Positions 48,491 through 59,909 of a stretch of DNA of 64,000 nt are shown in pieces. Made by a program: the position numbers and the translations under genes. Source of the stretch: Actinostola sp. cb2023 (lineage: Eukaryota; Cnidaria; Anthozoa; Actiniaria; Actinostolidae); NCBI GenBank assembly GCA_033675265.1, contig JAUJYZ010001069.1:62001-126000 (forward strand), in the 5' to 3' direction. Below the pieces are notes generated by a model that was not told where the DNA came from, did not search any database, and worked only from the letters and a program-made list of their open reading frames with translations. Position 1 is the first letter of the stretch; each line of letters starts with the position of its first letter.

Positions 48491-51400
48491 ATGGCTTTCG
48501 ATAGTTGCAATTTCAGAGAGTATACAAAGATTACTTGTGGAGGTTCACGTGGCCTCCATGAACTTAAAAAGTTATCCGATTGCCTGGATGAAATAACGGC
48601 ACACTTGCAAAGTTGTAACTTGACGAGGTCGTCAGAGTTGACCGAAGCAAAGCTGATCCTCGCAAGAGCTGGTCACTTTGACTTAACTGAGGAGCAGGTG
48701 GAATATATGTTCATTTGTCCTCAGCACCGTCATAACCTCGGAAGATTTTGGCGTGCTCCGCGTTCTTGTCAACATCCACTACACAGTGGACCACGCCCAC
48801 GCAAAAAGCAGTGCAAGGACAGGCACGTCATTGGCGTTGTCACTGCTAAAGAAATTCATACTATTTGTAAAACCACCATTGGAATTGGATCACGTATGTA
48901 ATAACAATTTTCTTTTGCATCCAAACTGCATGTTTTTTCGTAAGCAGACACTAGTTTGATAGTAATAGGCCCGGGGGGGGGGGGGGGGGGGGTACTCTCC
49001 TATATACGCTATACGGGTATGTGTCGCGGGATAGGGTATGGTTTTTGAGCTCCCAGGTCTGGGGTAGGGTATCATTCTTTGTCTTTTTAGGCTGGGATTG
49101 GGGGGTACGTTTTGGTCTGGTATAGGGTATGGTTTCCGCAATAACGCCACTATCACTTTACATATCCCTTTAGCACGCTTTCAATCTGGGATAGGGTATA
49201 CATTTTTAAGCTTTAGTCTGGGATAGGGTATACATTTTTAAGCTTTAGTCTGGGATAGGGTATACATTTTTTAGCTTTAGTCTGGGATAGGGTGTACATT
49301 TTTAAGCTTTAGTCTGGAATAGGGTATGGAAAATCAAAATTTTAGGTCTGGGATAGGGTCAGGGTTTTGAGGTGTCCGCGACACACCCCTACCCAAAAAT
49401 ACCCTTAGTGCCCGGGGGGTAATAGGTAGTTATTTTAAAATATTTTTATTTTAGCAATATGCGGAAAGTGTCGAGCTAAGCACAAAGACATGGTGACTAA
49501 TAGCATGAAGTGGCTAAAGCCAACGACCGACGAAGAATCCCTTGAGTTTCCCGATGTTAGTGCATACAACGTGCGAGAGAGGTAATTTATCAGCATAGGC
49601 TGGTGTTCCCTCACCCCTTAACCCCAATATTCTTCTCATCCCAATAAAACATAACTGTTGTCCAAACACGTAAAAAAGTGTTTTATTTGAGTATTTGAAG
49701 AGAATAGTAAGATAATTGTGTTTACGATAATTTTATTAATTTTTATTAATTTTTATTTAATTTATTCGTCACAAGATTCATGACAGGAAAGGTCACATTG
49801 GACACCGGGATGCTGGAGTGGCCCAGGAAGTGGGAACTCTCAGGAAGACATAATTGATACTTACAGTGCAGATAGAAATGGCGTTCTTTCCGATTATAAC
49901 GAAGCAATGGCAACACTGTCAAAGCACACAGAAACTAAAAACCTCCAGCCATTGACCTTCCAGCTGTCCACCACTTGGGAGGACGCAACGCCTGAAGACA
50001 AAGAGAGATGCGTGGAAAAAGCAACAGACGCATGTAACGTTATCTGCGATATAATTGCACCAAAAGATGGAAATAAACTGTTTCAAGCAATGCAACAGCT
50101 TCCACAGCCCGAATGCGTAAGCCCTAGTGATGACCTGGTCGCTTTAATGTCAGCTTATCGTGATGCCTCTACTAAGAACGTGAAGACTCAGATACTGAGT
50201 TTATATGCATACAGGTACACTATGAAAGTCTTACAAAGGTTCCACGAACCGTTCGAAAAGATTAGTCTTCGTCAAATCAAGCAAGCACGATCACACGCGA
50301 GAAAGCGAGGGCCTGGGTCTAGTGTTCCCAAATTAGTTAGTCACCGCATTCGTTTGGACACTTTGAAGGTCGATCATTTTATTGACTTTGTCAATCGTCC
50401 ATATTTTTATCAAGACGTCGCTTTTGGGACAAGAACGCTAACTCTTGACGGGGGAAGTCAATTAACGATGCCCAATGTCATTCGCACTGTCACAAGATCG
50501 ACTATGATAATGCAGTATCTTCAGCATTGCCAAGAGGAATCGTTTGAACCTGTAAGTCGTTCTACTCTATATCGCATACTCGAGGTACGAGAAGCCTCGC
50601 AGCAAAAGTCACTCAGCGGGCTCGATAATACGGCTGCTGAAGGAGTGTCATCCTTTCAACGACTGATGGGGATACTTGATGAACTTAGTCAGGTAGGTGC
50701 AGACAAGGGTAAAGTAAAGGAACTGAAGACGAAGCTGCGCGATGGAAATAAATATTTAAAAACAGAGTTCAAAGTGAATTGCTCCATTAAGGAAAGTGAG
50801 TGCGCAGACCACTGTAGACAATTTGCTTTAAGCGATCCGAGTGAGAAAGAATTTCAAACCACGTGCTCTCACTCACACACCATGTTGTGCCATCACTGTG
50901 AAGAGCTAAAGACAACGCTACACGAGATAGAGCAAAACATTGAAAAACATTCAAATGATCTATATTCCCAAGAACAACGGGACGATCTCTTGCATTATTT
51001 CAAAAGCTCTAAAAACGGTATTCTTCTTTGGAAATCTCACATTATTCGTTCTGTTAACCAAGAATCAGCTAAGCAAGAGCTTTTGCAGAACTTTGACGAC
51101 GAATCTGCGTTAATTGTAATTGACTGGGCAATGAAATTTGTTCAAACCAAATACAGAGAAAAACAGAGTGATTGGTTCGGTAAGCGAGGACTCAGTTGGC
51201 ATATCAGTAGTGTCGTTACTCGAGATCAAGAAACACAACAAATCAAAGTCCTCTCATACGCCCATTTATTTGATTCCTGTTCTCAGGATTGGTATGCAGT
51301 CGCTTCAATTCTAGAAAACCTACTTAGAAATATTAAAGTAAACTTTCCATCGGTAAAAGAAGTGTACTTGCGCTCTGACGAAGCTGGCTGCTACCACAAT

Positions 51401-52721
51401 AATCACCTTATTGCGGCTGCAAGAGATATTGGAGATCGTGTTGGAATTACGGTAGTGCGCTATGACTTTTCAGAACCACAACAAGGGAAAGATATATGCG
51501 ACAGAGTACTGTGTCCTATGAAGGGAGCAATCAGAAAGTATTGTGCAGAAGGACATGATATCATTAATGTGTCAAACATGCGAGAGGCACTGAAAGAACG
51601 GCCCATTAAAGGAACAACGGCAGCTGTAAGCATTTTGAATGATTCGAAGAAAAACCTGCAAATCAATAAGATAACACGCTTCAGTGAATTACACAACTTT
51701 CGATACGAGAATAGTGGGCTGAGAGTTTGGAAGGCATACGCTGTTGGTATTGGGAAGCTCATCCCTTGGCAGTCATTGTATGTGCGACATCAAGGACCAA
51801 CCAACCTATCAATGAACGAAGGACAGGGTTTTTTCGAATCTACTCAAATGAGGAAGTTGCCCATTAAAAAGCATCAGGAAGAGAACGATGAAAACGAAGA
51901 AGAAGCACACTTGTTCTTGTGTCCTGAAGCAGGTTGCACGGATACATTTGATTCATTTTCAGAACTGGAACTGCATATAGATGTAGGAGTACATGAGATT
52001 CCAGACGCCAAGGTGTCGTTTTATGACACAATTCGAAAGGACTGGGCAGAAAAAATTTCTTCTGTCGATGTAAGTCACGTGAGCACCGTACAGGTTCCTA
52101 TGAGTAGTGCTGTAAGGCAGGGAACGTCCTCACATCTAAGCACTGGATGGGCTCTAGCAAAGCCTAAAACTGGTGGTGTTCGTTTCTCCAAAAAAGTACG
52201 AATGTACCTGACCACAAAGTTTGGAATTGGAGAAAGGACTGGGAGAAAAGCTGATCCAGACGAAGTTGCGTTAAACATGCGTAATGCAAGGAACGAAAAG
52301 AACGAGCGGTTGTTCTTAAGAGAGGAGTGGTTAACAAAAACACAGGTTGCAGGGTTTTTTTTCACGATTAGCATCAAGGCAGAAGTCTCGTGGGCAAGAA
52401 GCTCTACCAACAGATGAAGAATTGCAATCAGAAGAAGGTGATCGACAAGACATTGAATGCCTCATTAGAGCATCTGACCACTATACATTGATGAACGACA
52501 TTGATAATGAGATCGGCCTCAAGCACCCCATAACGTTTGATGCTTTCGATCTTTGCGACCAGTACAAGAGAAGAAAGATCGAAGTATTTAATGTCGCAAT
52601 GCTTAAAGCTATTCTTAGCCATTTTGAAATCACCTATAGAGCCAAAGACCGCAAAAAGGATCTAATTCGACTGTTGGAAGAGGTTCTTCAGCATTGCCCG
52701 TGTTGTAACGACGAATCTTAA
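48491..52721 (+). CDS. Large uncharacterised protein, presumed transposase of the 7.2 kb element
   Basis: Exon 1 is 48491-48893 (MAFDSCNFREYTK; an upstream TTG is not needed). Exon 2 is 49455-49581 with ICGKCRAKH. Exon 3 opens near 49830 and is uninterrupted from ATG 49907 to 52360. A one-base change in a T8 run at 52355 shifts the last 120 residues (GFFSRLASRQK to HCPCCNDES). Landmarks: Cys/His-rich CSHSHTMLCHHCEEL, VIDWAMKF (possible first acid), FGKRGLSWHIS, LRSDEAGCYHNNHL (probable second Asp), DFSEPQQGKDICDR (possible further acids), a C2H2-type finger (CPEAGCTDTF...LHIDVGVH) and a SAP-like C-terminus (VAMLKAILSHFEITYR). The exon 2/3 junction is not resolved in phase. It sits between giant TIRs, so a DDE-type transposase role is inferred and not shown. 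Confidence 0.75.
48968..49428. mobile_element. Poly-G element with gggataggg minisatellite, in an intron
   Basis: Begins cccgggggg with about 20 G (48973-48992), then degenerate ggtctgggatagggtatggt motifs. Four to five copies of a ~33 bp unit follow (tctgggatagggtatacatt then tttaagctttag, 49186-49310). It ends acacccctac...gtgcccggggggt. TAATAGG borders both sides, a likely target duplication. The start and end are partly inverse (gtgtcgcggg/cgcgacacac). Confidence 0.8.
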
Positions 52722-52742
52722 TGAAGGCATGAGATATACAAG

Positions 52743-53272
52743 TATATACACCTATTCCAAATATCGTTGTCCGGGTCGAAAGCAACAAGCAAGAAGCTGA
52801 CGACCGCAAAGGACTTTGGGAATCTCCTAATTAAGGTATCCCTACGAGCGTTGAATAGCAATCATTTGGAACTACAGTGGAACCCCGTTATAACGGACAC
52901 CGAAGGGACCAGAGAAAGTGTCCGGTTTCTTACAGATCACCTTGATAATACAAGTGAAACTTTGTTCTTTTTCTAACAAAATGCTTATCCTCTTGCAAAT
53001 ATTCAGTTCCATTCGTCTCTAATCAGGAATAAATCTTCACGAACAATGGTGTGACGAAAGATTGTACTCAAACTGTCCGTTATAACGGGGTTGATTTTAT
53101 ATTAAATTTTGCTGTTCGGGCTGTAAAAAAAGTGTCCGTTGTCCGTTATAACGAGTGTCCGTTATACCGGGGTGTCCGTTAGGCGGGGTTCCACTCAGTA
53201 TTCGGCCATTTGAAAATGCATGTTGTCAAAATGTCTACGGATGAACGATTTTTGGAATAGGTGTATATAGTA
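52743..53272. mobile_element. MITE pair: outer tatacacctattccaaa element with an inner cagtggaacccc element
   Basis: Outer ends tatatacacctattccaaa / tttggaataggtgtatata at 52743 and 53272. Inside, 52875-53196 has ends agtggaaccccg / cggggttccact and repeated gtccgttataacgg words, resembling mariner/pogo-type MITEs. A further fragment of the inner type (gaggtgtccgtattaaaa) lies at 53578. Confidence 0.8.
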
Positions 53273-53698
53273 ATATATATAGAGTGTATATAGAGAGAGG
53301 TACTACAAGATTGTCAATGTTCAATCTCTTCAGAAAAACGCGATCTAGTTAGCAACATTGGGCCACGCCCTTACCCTTACCCTTACCCTTCTTTTCCTTA
53401 TTTTTATTTCGCTATGAAACGTCGAATTTCATGATACAGCAGCCATCACTAGTACTGATAAGAGGAAAATCATAATAAATTATTTTATCTCTTTCCGTCG
53501 AATGTACTTTGCTTTACTCCGCCGGATGAAATCGTACAGTGAAACCGCGGAAATATTAAAAGTATACCCGTAATAACGAGGTGTCCGTATTAAAAGGGTT
53601 AGTTTAAATTTTGCCGTCCGATCACTCGTTCTTACATCATGCTATTTTGTTCTTCTTCTATTTTGTTACTGTTGCTGTTTTTTGTTTTATTTTCGAAT
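53273..53698. other. Spacer of the 7.2 kb element
   Basis: No gene. A short (CCCTTA)n run at 53369-53389 looks telomere-like but has only about three units. Confidence 0.4.
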
Positions 53699-54492
53699 AT
53701 CTTCTCTCATTAGAGAGCTATTTATAGAACACAAAATATAAGACAAATTGTCACGGCGGTTGCTACTCCTTGCTGTAAGATGTTGCATAAAAATAGCTTT
53801 CAACACAAAATAACTTCAGCACATAAACGTTTCTCTTCTTATGATGGATTTTCACTTCTTTGGGGACAGAATATCGACTATAGAGGGAATAAAGAAACAG
53901 CTAACAGTACATCATTCTGACGTGTCACGCAATCGGCTCACATCAGAATGGCAATATTCACGCCAACCTGGTTTTACGGAATCGGATTGTGCCGCAAGTT
54001 TTATTCGATAAATCAGCAATAGAAGTCTTAATCTCTGTTTTGAATGAGGTTTTAGGTCTAGCCCAGGTGCCACAAGCAAGAATTCGAGCGTTATTTTGAA
54101 CCATAATTTCATTATGTTTACGTTACAAGTGGAGTGGGGTGAGATAATTTCCATTTATTTTCCGTCTTCGAGCGAGAAAAAGACCAAATGATACATAAAC
54201 CAACTAAAGACATCCTAAACTTTCGGTTGAGGGTTAAATCTTCTGGTTTTGATTATGCGAATAATTTTTAAACGGCCATAAAAAACGTGTATTATGGAAT
54301 TTAATTTAGTGCATTTTTGTCGCTCAGCGACCGTAATATTTCAAATCCTCAGAACTTCGGTAAAATAACCTTTTCGATCATTCTAACTTCATTTTAGTTG
54401 TAAGGATAGTTAGTGTGATTCACGGTAAAAATATAAAGAAAATCCATTTTGGAGTCCGAGAGCGAGTGGACCGTTCTTACAGAGACAGCCTC
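53699..54492 (-). repeat. Right 794 bp terminal inverted repeat
   Basis: Inverse of 47297-48091, ending GACAGCCTC before TTAA. Confidence 0.95.
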
Positions 54493-54615
54493 TTAAGGTC
54501 CCTAATAAATGAGCATTCTTTGGGTTGTTTAGAGGGTGTCATGATTAAAATGGAAAACAACGAGTTAACAAATAGTAGCAGGTAAGAATATTCTTGCAAA
54601 AACAAATAGTACTAC

Positions 54616-54805
54616 CATAAACTGCAATGATTTCTGCCATCAGTATTACACCGGCATAGTCGAGTTCTACAACACTTCCCTGACTGGTATTGTCACCAGA
54701 CAAAACCTTCTTAATAGATTTCGTGGCAACAACACTAATCGTTCTATCAGAGTCAAAATAAAATAATCCATATTGTGGAACTTTGAGTTGTCTACGAAGT
54801 GACAT
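54616..54805 (-). CDS. First exon of an unidentified small gene
   Basis: ATG 54805 (MSLRRQLKVPQYGLFYFDSD) to the donor TATG|GTAGTA at 54616, about 63 residues, rich in Val/Ser/Lys. No motif is recognised with certainty. The next exon is not seen: the 7.2 kb element begins 120 bp further on and may have separated it. It is divergent from the PIF1-like gene at 55334. Confidence 0.45.
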
Positions 54806-55333
54806 GATTACAGTAAGTTGATAAGCAAATGTCCAAGTGTATTGATAGCTAGAGTAGCACGAAGTGATTAATTGATTGTAATTCCACGGGCAACAGGTCA
54901 CGTAGAGTCAGTATTTTGGGTAATATTTGTATTTTCCGTATCGCTTATAAGCTCTCCGAAGCCTCTGTTATTGTCTGTATTTGTTTCTGATGACCTTTAG
55001 ATATCCGAACCCCCAACAGTAATCCGAACCCGGACATCTGGTTTTATTTATGACGTCAGCTAAAGCCCCGACTACCTAAGAAGGGAGAAGGGTATGCAAC
55101 ATTCCTGAATCCTACCTTCTGATTGGCTTAGACCTCTCTCTTCCTTCGTCTTGACTTTGTGCAAGAAAAATCACGTGGGGTGGACAAGCGATGATAGATA
55201 CGTTTTTGGAACTTACCGAAGTTTGTTTACTTTTCTTATTAACCTTTTGTTAATCAGGCCGATTTGCTGTCTAAGGTCAGGAGTTTGTAATCTTCATTCA
55301 CGTGTATTCTCTTGAGGCAAAATAATTCTTTCC
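54806..55333. promoter_or_regulatory. Divergent intergenic region, likely shared promoter
   Basis: 528 bp between two head-to-head genes. It contains a perfect CRE-like palindrome TGACGTCA (55051) and a CACGTG-type CACGTGGG word near 55172. No TATA consensus stands out. Regulatory role inferred from layout only. Confidence 0.35.
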
Positions 55334-57103
55334 GTGACAGTGATCAATGGGAAAATAATTAATCTATCATCGGAACAAGAAATCGTCTTAAGAATAATAG
55401 AAGAAGGACAGTGTTTTTTTTACGGGTGCAGCGGGAACTGGAAAGTCTGTGGTTTTACAGTCATTGAAACGATCACAACGATTAGTTCAAAACAACATAT
55501 ATTTCACAGCGCCTACTGGTATTGCCTCAGTAAATATCGGTGGAACCACAATACATTCATTTGCAGGTAAGATACTTCATATCAATTTTAGATTTATTGT
55601 GATAAATGTTTAGCTTTCGAGCAGTTGGTTTTATTTACATTTCGTCATTACAACATTTTAAAATGATGAATTATAGTACGCCAATAATCCAACTGTACTT
55701 GTACATTCAAATATGAATTTGAATCGGATTTAGAGAACCAGTATATCGCTAATCTACCACAATAGCTAGCATAAAAGTATTTACAATTGATTTATAGGTA
55801 TTGGTCTTGGTCAAGGCAGTGCAAGAGATTGTGTTGATCGAGTATTGGGCAATCCTGAGGCTTTGAAGCGTTGGCAAAATTGCAAGACATTAGTTATAGA
55901 CGAAGTATCCATGCTAAGTCGTGATTTGTTTGAAAAACTTGAACTGATAGCTAGGTCTACCAGGAACAATAACAATTCTTTCAGAGGAATTCAACTAGTT
56001 TTATGTGGTGATTTTTACCAGCTTCCTCCCGTGGTTGGTAACAACTGCTATGCGGCAAGAGGAAGTTCGTTTTGTTTCACCTCGGAAAAATGGAACCAGT
56101 TCATACAGCACTGTCTCGAACTCAAAGAGATCCACAGACAGAAAGAAGGACATTTTTCGAACGTTTTGTCCGAGCTACGAGTGGGTAATACATCGAACTT
56201 GGATAAATTTATAAACACTTTCAGTAGACCCCTATCAGAACCACTAGACGATTTTCACTGTACTACCCTATTTTCAAAGCGTTTCCACATACTTGTACAT
56301 AACAATAGACTTTTACAGAAATTGAATGGAGATACACATACCTACGTAAGCAAAGATTCTGGATCTAAAAAGAAACATCTCGACGCTCAATCTACTGCTC
56401 CCGCCGTTTTGCAACTGAAAATAGGCGCGAAAGTTATACTTCTACAAAACTTAATTTGTCAACTTGTGAATGGGAGCCGCGGGACAGTAATTGGATTTCC
56501 CAATGATTTACCTTTGGTAAAGTCTTTTTCCGGTGAAGTTATGTCAATGAAACCCACACTATTTAAAGTCTACGATGACGTGGGAGCGCATGTAGCTTCA
56601 AGAAAACAAATCCCTATCGACTTGGCATGGAGTCTCACAATTCATAAGAGCCAGGGCCTTTTCTTAACACCTTTAAAAGTTAGCTTAAAAGAAATGTTTA
56701 TACCCAGCCAGGTATACACTGCTTTGTCTCGCTGTGTTACAGATTATTGGCCACGACAGCACAGTTAATTTCTACAAAACTGGTATCATCCCTGCTTCTA
56801 ATTACTTAAACGCCCAATTACCAACCATCAATCCAGGCAGCTCACAAGCCACACCTATGCCCAGTGTTGAAAGTGAGACACACCCAGGGATCGAAACATA
56901 TGCACCTGAATTGTTCGCCTACACCGAGGCAGAAGTAATTGAACTGTATGACGTCATCCCCGAAAATATAGTATCTCAGGTTATTACAATTATCATGGAA
57001 AACCAAAGTTACCACCAAACACTGAAAGAAGACTTAAAATCGCTGCTTAACGAAAACGGAAATTTTATTACATCTATCGGTCATTTCCTGGGATGGATTT
57101 GGA
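55334..57103 (+). pseudogene. PIF1-like DNA helicase, copy 2, two or more exons
   Basis: Exon 1 (to 55566) contains Walker A, but only after correcting a one-base shift in the T8 run at 55419 (GAAGTGKS in the shifted frame), and then a TAPTGIASVNIGGTT segment. Intron 55567-55797 is clean GT-AG. Exon 2 is open to about 56740 with Walker B (LVIDEVSMLSRDL), LCGDFYQLPPV, VNGSRGTVIGF and LTIHKSQG. A second frameshift near 56735 moves the end (IIGHDSTVNFYKTG...) to another frame. A ~120-residue acidic C-terminal extension ends at the donor GGA|GTGAGT (57103). The next exon is not visible; the Kolobok-like gene follows. Compare with copy 1 at 195. Confidence 0.85.
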
Positions 57104-57376
57104 GTGAGTTATTAATCCTCCTTAAAGTGCCTATGAAATGAAATATTGAAGTTTGAGATTCTAACGTAGAAATAACATTTAAAGCCTTTTTAAAAGATTG
57201 TGAAAATTTCAGATCTTAAAATCAAAAGGAAGTATTTTATTTCTGCGTTTGAAAACCGTACAGTGACCTCTAAATCTTGAGACAATTTCCGCTCGGCCAA
57301 AACGGGTCCCATGGGACCTCGTGACGTCATCAGTTGTGTAAAGTCTCGATTGTTGTTGTATTCATAAGAAGAAAGT
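57104..57376. other. Short spacer before the THAP gene
   Basis: Starts as the PIF1-like intron (GTGAGT). A CCCATGGG palindrome and a gtgacgtcat word lie at 57308-57330, upstream of the THAP start codon. Confidence 0.35.
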
Positions 57377-58282
57377 ATGGCGAGTGTTCGAAAACGAAGA
57401 GTTAGTGGCAAGTTTTGTGTAGCTGGTGGTACAGGAATGGTTAGTTGCTGTAATACTAGCTTGACCCCGGGTATTTCGAAAAAATTGTCTTGATTTATAC
57501 AAAAGCACAGGCCAGCATTCAAACCATCGAAAACCTCTGTGATATGCTCAATACACTTCCGTCAAGACTGCTTTTCTCGGCGCCTTGATCTTCTTGGTGA
57601 AGACGGCAAAAACGCTGCCGAGATTTCAATGTGTCGTAGACTCATTAAAGGCTCTATCCCAACCATAGACACAGCAGTGGAGAAGCCTTGTACGCCAGAT
57701 TTGACGACACGTGCTAAGAGAAGGGTGAGTCGATCGCTTATTGACATCTTGTAGTAAATTATATGCTAGTCTTATACATGTATGTTGTCACAGCAATCCG
57801 AAATTGAAAGCTAGTATAAAGTATTTTAAACCAAAATATGATATTTTGTTACTGTAGATCCTTAAACAGGCTTTGACGCCAGAAGGCGGCTCATCTGAAG
57901 GCCTTGCATCGTCAAGTACTGTTGTCACGAACGTTGTCACACCATCTGGTCATGATCCCTTAGATGAGACACAGACATGCAGTGTAGATCAGCAAGACTG
58001 CACAGTAGAAGAGACCACCGCTCAATTGCGAAGTGTAGCCGATCAGCAAGACTGTAAAGAGGAAAGTTGCCATAAATGCTTAAAGAACACTCTAACTATA
58101 CGACGCTTGCACAAGAATAACAACTATCTGAGAAGAAGGGCAAGACAGCTGAAAGCCAGATCTGTAAGTATTAAATACATAATCTATATTTTGAACGTTA
58201 TTGATCTAAACTAAATCATAGTTTTTAACTGATCTTTCAACTCCTCTATATTACTTTTTTTTGTATATCAAATGAATATTAA

Positions 58283-59909
58283 CCCTTTGACTCCCACGGC
58301 GCCCGAAACCGCCCGTAAAAATCGATCTCGTTACTTTCTGAATTTTCGTAACATCGATCTCATGACCATTTTTTAGTGACAACTAGATAACTCTTCAAAT
58401 TTTAACTTCAGGTAAACTGACTTACAGGTCCGATTTCTGGGCACTAGTTCAATTTATTTTTCATAGAAATCAAAAATGCGCGTTTTTGACGCAATTTTAC
58501 ACCTCGAAAATGAACGACATTTGACTTGGATTTTCTTCCAAAATACATCCTTCCGAAACAAAACGCCACTTTCTCGGCAAACTTCCATCTCTCTTCTTGA
58601 TATAGTCATGAATTTTTCACTCTCTCTTCCTTAGCTTGCAGAACAATAGCCATTTCCTTAGGACCACTTTCGCTAACACGTGTTTTCCTTCTGCACGCCC
58701 GAAAAGGATGCCGGGAACATCTGGGAATTTTCGACAGAAATCCTCCCGCCATTTCCGTTTTTTAAGAATATATAGAGTGTCGAGCCACTCGGTCCTACAG
58801 GCAAAATATTGCACCGGTTGCATTCTTTTCAAGTTCAAAGTCGCCAAAAATGCCTTTGTAGGCCCTGGAATCCACCACAGAAAGACCAGAGAGACGATTT
58901 CACTTTGAGTCCGCCATTTTGGAAAATCTCAACGAGCTGCCGAAATGTGTTCGTGAATTCGTATCTTCTTCCTGAGTTCTTCCAGGAGAACGGTCTCTAC
59001 CACACCAGTCAAGCTTAAAGGAGAACTCCACTATTTTACGATCTTTTTATATATGATAGGTATTATGACACTTAACTTGTTTGCAAAGTTTCATTGTCCT
59101 ACCTTGCAATAAAGTCGAGAAATAATTCTTGGAAGTAACGATAAATCGCTGACATGGAGGCCGCCATCTTGAACACTCTTCTGAATCTGCAAGCAGTCAG
59201 CGGTTATCTATCGTGACGTCACACTGCGCGCTCGGTGCCTGGGGCATTAGCGCGAAATACGAAAAAAATAGCTGTAGTCGCTTTCTTATCGTACTTCTTT
59301 GGTTTATAAATCGAGATTTAAAAGCAAGATGACGCATTGCATGGTCCCTGGATTTATAAACCAAAGAAGTACGATAAGAAAGCGACTACAGCTATTTTTT
59401 TCGTATTTCGCGCTAATGCCCCAGGCACCGAGCGCGCAGTGACGTCACGATAGATAACCGCTGACTGCTTGCAGATTCAGAAGAGTGTTCAAGATGGCGG
59501 CCTCCATGTCAGCGATTTATCGTTACTTCCAAGAATTATTTCTCGACTTTATTGCAAGGTAGGACAATGAAACTTTGCAAACAAGTTAAGTGTCATAATA
59601 CCTATCATATATAAAAAGATCGTAAAATAGTGGAGTTCTCCTTTAATGATGCTGTCCTGGGGGCTTCTGTGGTGAATAATGGCTATAAACACTCTAAAAA
59701 TGCAAACTTGGCCTCTTCAAAGTAGTCAACACCACTGGCCACGAACAGATCCCAAGATGAAAGAAAGCACATGTGAAAACGCGAGCGCACAGGCATTCAG
59801 AACTGTCAAGATTTCCATGGAAACCCCTTATATGGAATCGAAATTTCCTATGACGTGATTAGGTCCAGAAAATCGCTAAAAAACTCAAAAATCTCTGGGT
59901 GTCAAAGGG
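58283..59909. mobile_element. piggyBac-type non-autonomous element, 1.63 kb, in intron 2 of the THAP gene
   Basis: Ends CCCTTTGACTCCCA and tgggtgtcaaaggg, with TTAA on both sides (58279-58282 and 59910-59913). CCCTTTGAC after TTAA is the classic piggyBac terminus. No transposase is present; the ORFs at 58617-59018 overlap on both strands without motifs. It hosts the 624 bp palindrome. Confidence 0.92.
59019..59642. mobile_element. 624 bp near-perfect palindrome with TTAA duplication
   Basis: Arms of about 291 bp (59019-59309 and 59350-59642) around a ~40 bp loop, flanked by TTAA (59015-59018 and 59643-59646). Ends AGGAGAACTCCAC. I see almost no mismatch by eye. The right arm contains caagATGGCGGCCTCCATG, opening a 23-codon reading frame that ends at a donor-like AAG|GTAGGA; the left arm has its inverse. 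Confidence 0.95.

Larger units (their letters stand above)
47297..54492. mobile_element. 7.2 kb DNA transposon with ~795 bp inverted repeats and TTAA duplication
   Basis: The arms 47297-48091 and 53699-54492 are inverted copies of very high identity. They start GAGGCTGTCTCTGTAAGAAC and are flanked by TTAA (47293-47296 and 54493-54496). One large plus-strand gene lies between. Two unrelated repeats have inserted: a poly-G/gggataggg element in an intron (48968-49428) and a MITE after the stop (52743-53272). I cannot match the encoded protein to a named transposase superfamily. Confidence 0.93.

Noticed and set aside
53369..53389. Telomeric repeat
   Set aside because: Only about three CCCTTA units, which is not the TTAGGG animal repeat.
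47635..54154. Two identical 80-codon ORFs as a gene pair
   Set aside because: They are the same stretch of the terminal inverted repeats; identity follows from the repeat and no motif or splice signal supports coding.
58617..59018. Overlapping ORFs inside the piggyBac-type element
   Set aside because: They lie on both strands, are short and carry no transposase motif.
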